From: Ianthella basta
Lineage: Eukaryota; Porifera; Demospongiae; Verongiida; Ianthellidae
DNA length: 64,000 bases
Direction: 5' to 3'
NCBI GenBank assembly: GCA_964019415.1
Contig: OZ025886.1
Span: forward strand, 3,419,701 to 3,483,700
Positions 63,139-64,000 of the stretch are shown in pieces (positions within the stretch are counted from its first letter, which is position 1; the number at the start of each line of letters is the position of its first letter). The position numbers were made by a program, and so were the translations under genes. The notes under the pieces are model-generated. The model ran no database searches, had not been told where the DNA came from, and saw only the letters and a program-made list of their open reading frames with translations.

Positions 63139-64000
63139 CTACAATCCGAGCAGCTTTTTCCCCCACTCAACAATGGTGTCAACGTCTACAGGGTCAGACA
63201 CTGTGCTACCCACATCATAGCCTATCTTCTGGAAGTCAGAAAGAGTAAAGTTGACGCTGCCACATTTGATGTAGACCATCTTGTTTGGGGCATAGAAGCT
63301 ATTGTATGCAGTGTAGGGCACAAGGTCTTTTGGGTCCTTGGGGTCACAACTGCTGAAATGGTAGATATTAGCATTCCTAATGATACAGGTGTTGTTGGTC
63401 CAGTGCTCATCAAATCCTGAGGCATGGGTCCCACGAGAGGCTCCATCGCTTGAAGCACAGTAAGGGGAAGCCGGAAAGGCCTCCGCGTCGGCAGAATGTG
63501 CAGCATCAGGGTACACATACACATTATTCTGCACCACTTGGGTGTGACCCAAATAGTTCTTGTATCCTCCATAGATCATGTAATTGTATGTGTCATAGTA
63601 GTAGCAGGAGCCATCATCATGATCAATGGGCCAGGTGGAGTGGTAGTTGTTGATTAGGAAGTTACGAGTAATGTTGGACTGAGCAGGAGTTAGTGAAGCA
63701 GTGCCATTCCTGACAGTGGTCAAGTAGGGTTGTCTGTCCCATGAATTGAATGGACCATGATCTCCTGTCTCACGAACTTGGTTGAAGACCAAGTTGTTCT
63801 CGAGGTGATTTCCTCCTCCAAAACCATCATTGAAGTTGATCCCTGCTCGAGGGCCATTGAAGAACACATTGCTAGTGAGTGTGGTCTCACAGGCCACTGA
63901 TTGCATGTACGGTGAGGACTGCTTTCCAAACACTCCATTTTCATGAACCAGGTTACCTGTGACAGCAACACCTCGAGGTTGGTTTCCATTTGTGCCATCA
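63139..64000 (-). CDS. Second beta-helix gene, 3' part, truncated by the window edge
   Basis: Open through the window end with no stop, this encodes the last 287 or so residues of a near-identical paralogue of the protein at 56734-59436. Differences are few, for example ADAEAFPASPYC for ADVEAFLSYPYC, IIRNAN for IIGNAN, and TIVEWGKK for TIIEWGKK. The frame has stayed open and several changes alter residues, so a functional recent duplicate is plausible. Whether its 5' part and signal peptide exist cannot be seen here. Confidence 0.9.
   Translation of the reverse strand, partial: DGTNGNQPRGVAVTGNLVHENGVFGKQSSPYMQSVACETTLTSNVFFNGPRAGINFNDGFGGGNHLENNLVFNQVRETGDHGPFNSWDRQPYLTTVRNGTASLTPAQSNITRNFLINNYHSTWPIDHDDGSCYYYDTYNYMIYGGYKNYLGHTQVVQNNVYVYPDAAHSADAEAFPASPYCASSDGASRGTHASGFDEHWTNNTCIIRNANIYHFSSCDPKDPKDLVPYTAYNSFYAPNKMVYIKCGSVNFTLSDFQKIGYDVGSTVSDPVDVDTIVEWGKKLLGL

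Larger units (their letters stand above)
62850..64000 (-). repeat. Segmental duplication of the ALG2 3' end and beta-helix gene
   Basis: This block matches 55190-57597 with few substitutions from the ALG2 stop region through the beta-helix coding sequence. 1,240 bp of ALG2 and upstream spacer (between about 55373 and 56613) are missing in the copy. The join at 63009-63011 is ACC, present at both breakpoints of the source. The copy continues past the window end, so its right boundary is unknown. Confidence 0.93.

Overview
The window is animal nuclear DNA and most likely comes from a sponge or another early-branching metazoan. That placement is inferred from gene content and architecture, not from a marker sequence. 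The genes are metazoan: class IA PI3-kinase p85 subunits, a large transmembrane cadherin, a KDEL calreticulin, a Vasa (DDX4) helicase with an FG/RGG tail, XPB/ERCC3, DMAP1, SPRYD3 and ALG2. They sit 100-450 bp apart, most are cut by many short GT-AG introns, and the introns hold (GT)n tracts, minisatellites and small terminal-inverted-repeat elements.

Layout, left to right. 27-1244 (+): 3' end of a p85-like gene. 1440-9293 (+): a second, complete p85-like gene without SH3 or BH domains. 9684-21175 (+): a cadherin of about 2,076 aa. 21176-23666: non-coding convergent spacer. 23667-26476 (-): calreticulin, head-to-head over 277 bp with XPB at 26754-37656 (+, 33 exons). 37889-39211 (+): intronless SPRYD3. 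39593-40075 (-): unidentified exon-like ORF. 40577-47371 (-): Vasa. 47818-55174 (-): DMAP1, 18 exons. 55281-56492 (-): intronless ALG2. 56734-59436 (-): intronless secreted beta-helix protein. 61256-61378 (-): last exon of an SCP2-domain gene. 61968-62441 (-): probable retroelement fragment. 62850-64000 (-): a recent, internally deleted copy of the ALG2/beta-helix segment, running off the window.

The exon models for p85-2, the cadherin, calreticulin, XPB, Vasa and DMAP1 were assembled by hand from splice sites and family conservation. In each the exon lengths sum to a multiple of three and the intron phases agree, which is strong internal support. The genes do not form a pathway. They belong to signalling (p85), adhesion (cadherin), ER folding and N-glycosylation (calreticulin, ALG2), transcription/repair/chromatin (XPB, DMAP1) and germline/stem-cell RNA biology (Vasa).

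Most interesting points: tandem p85 genes with a 7-nt start exon; a perfect ER-stress element plus a CRE between calreticulin and XPB; DEVQ in place of DEVH in XPB; a GC-AG intron in the cadherin gene; several terminal-inverted-repeat elements, three with TA and one with about 8-10 bp target duplications; large minisatellites that create false long ORFs; and a segmental duplication whose ALG2 part was deleted at a 3-bp microhomology.
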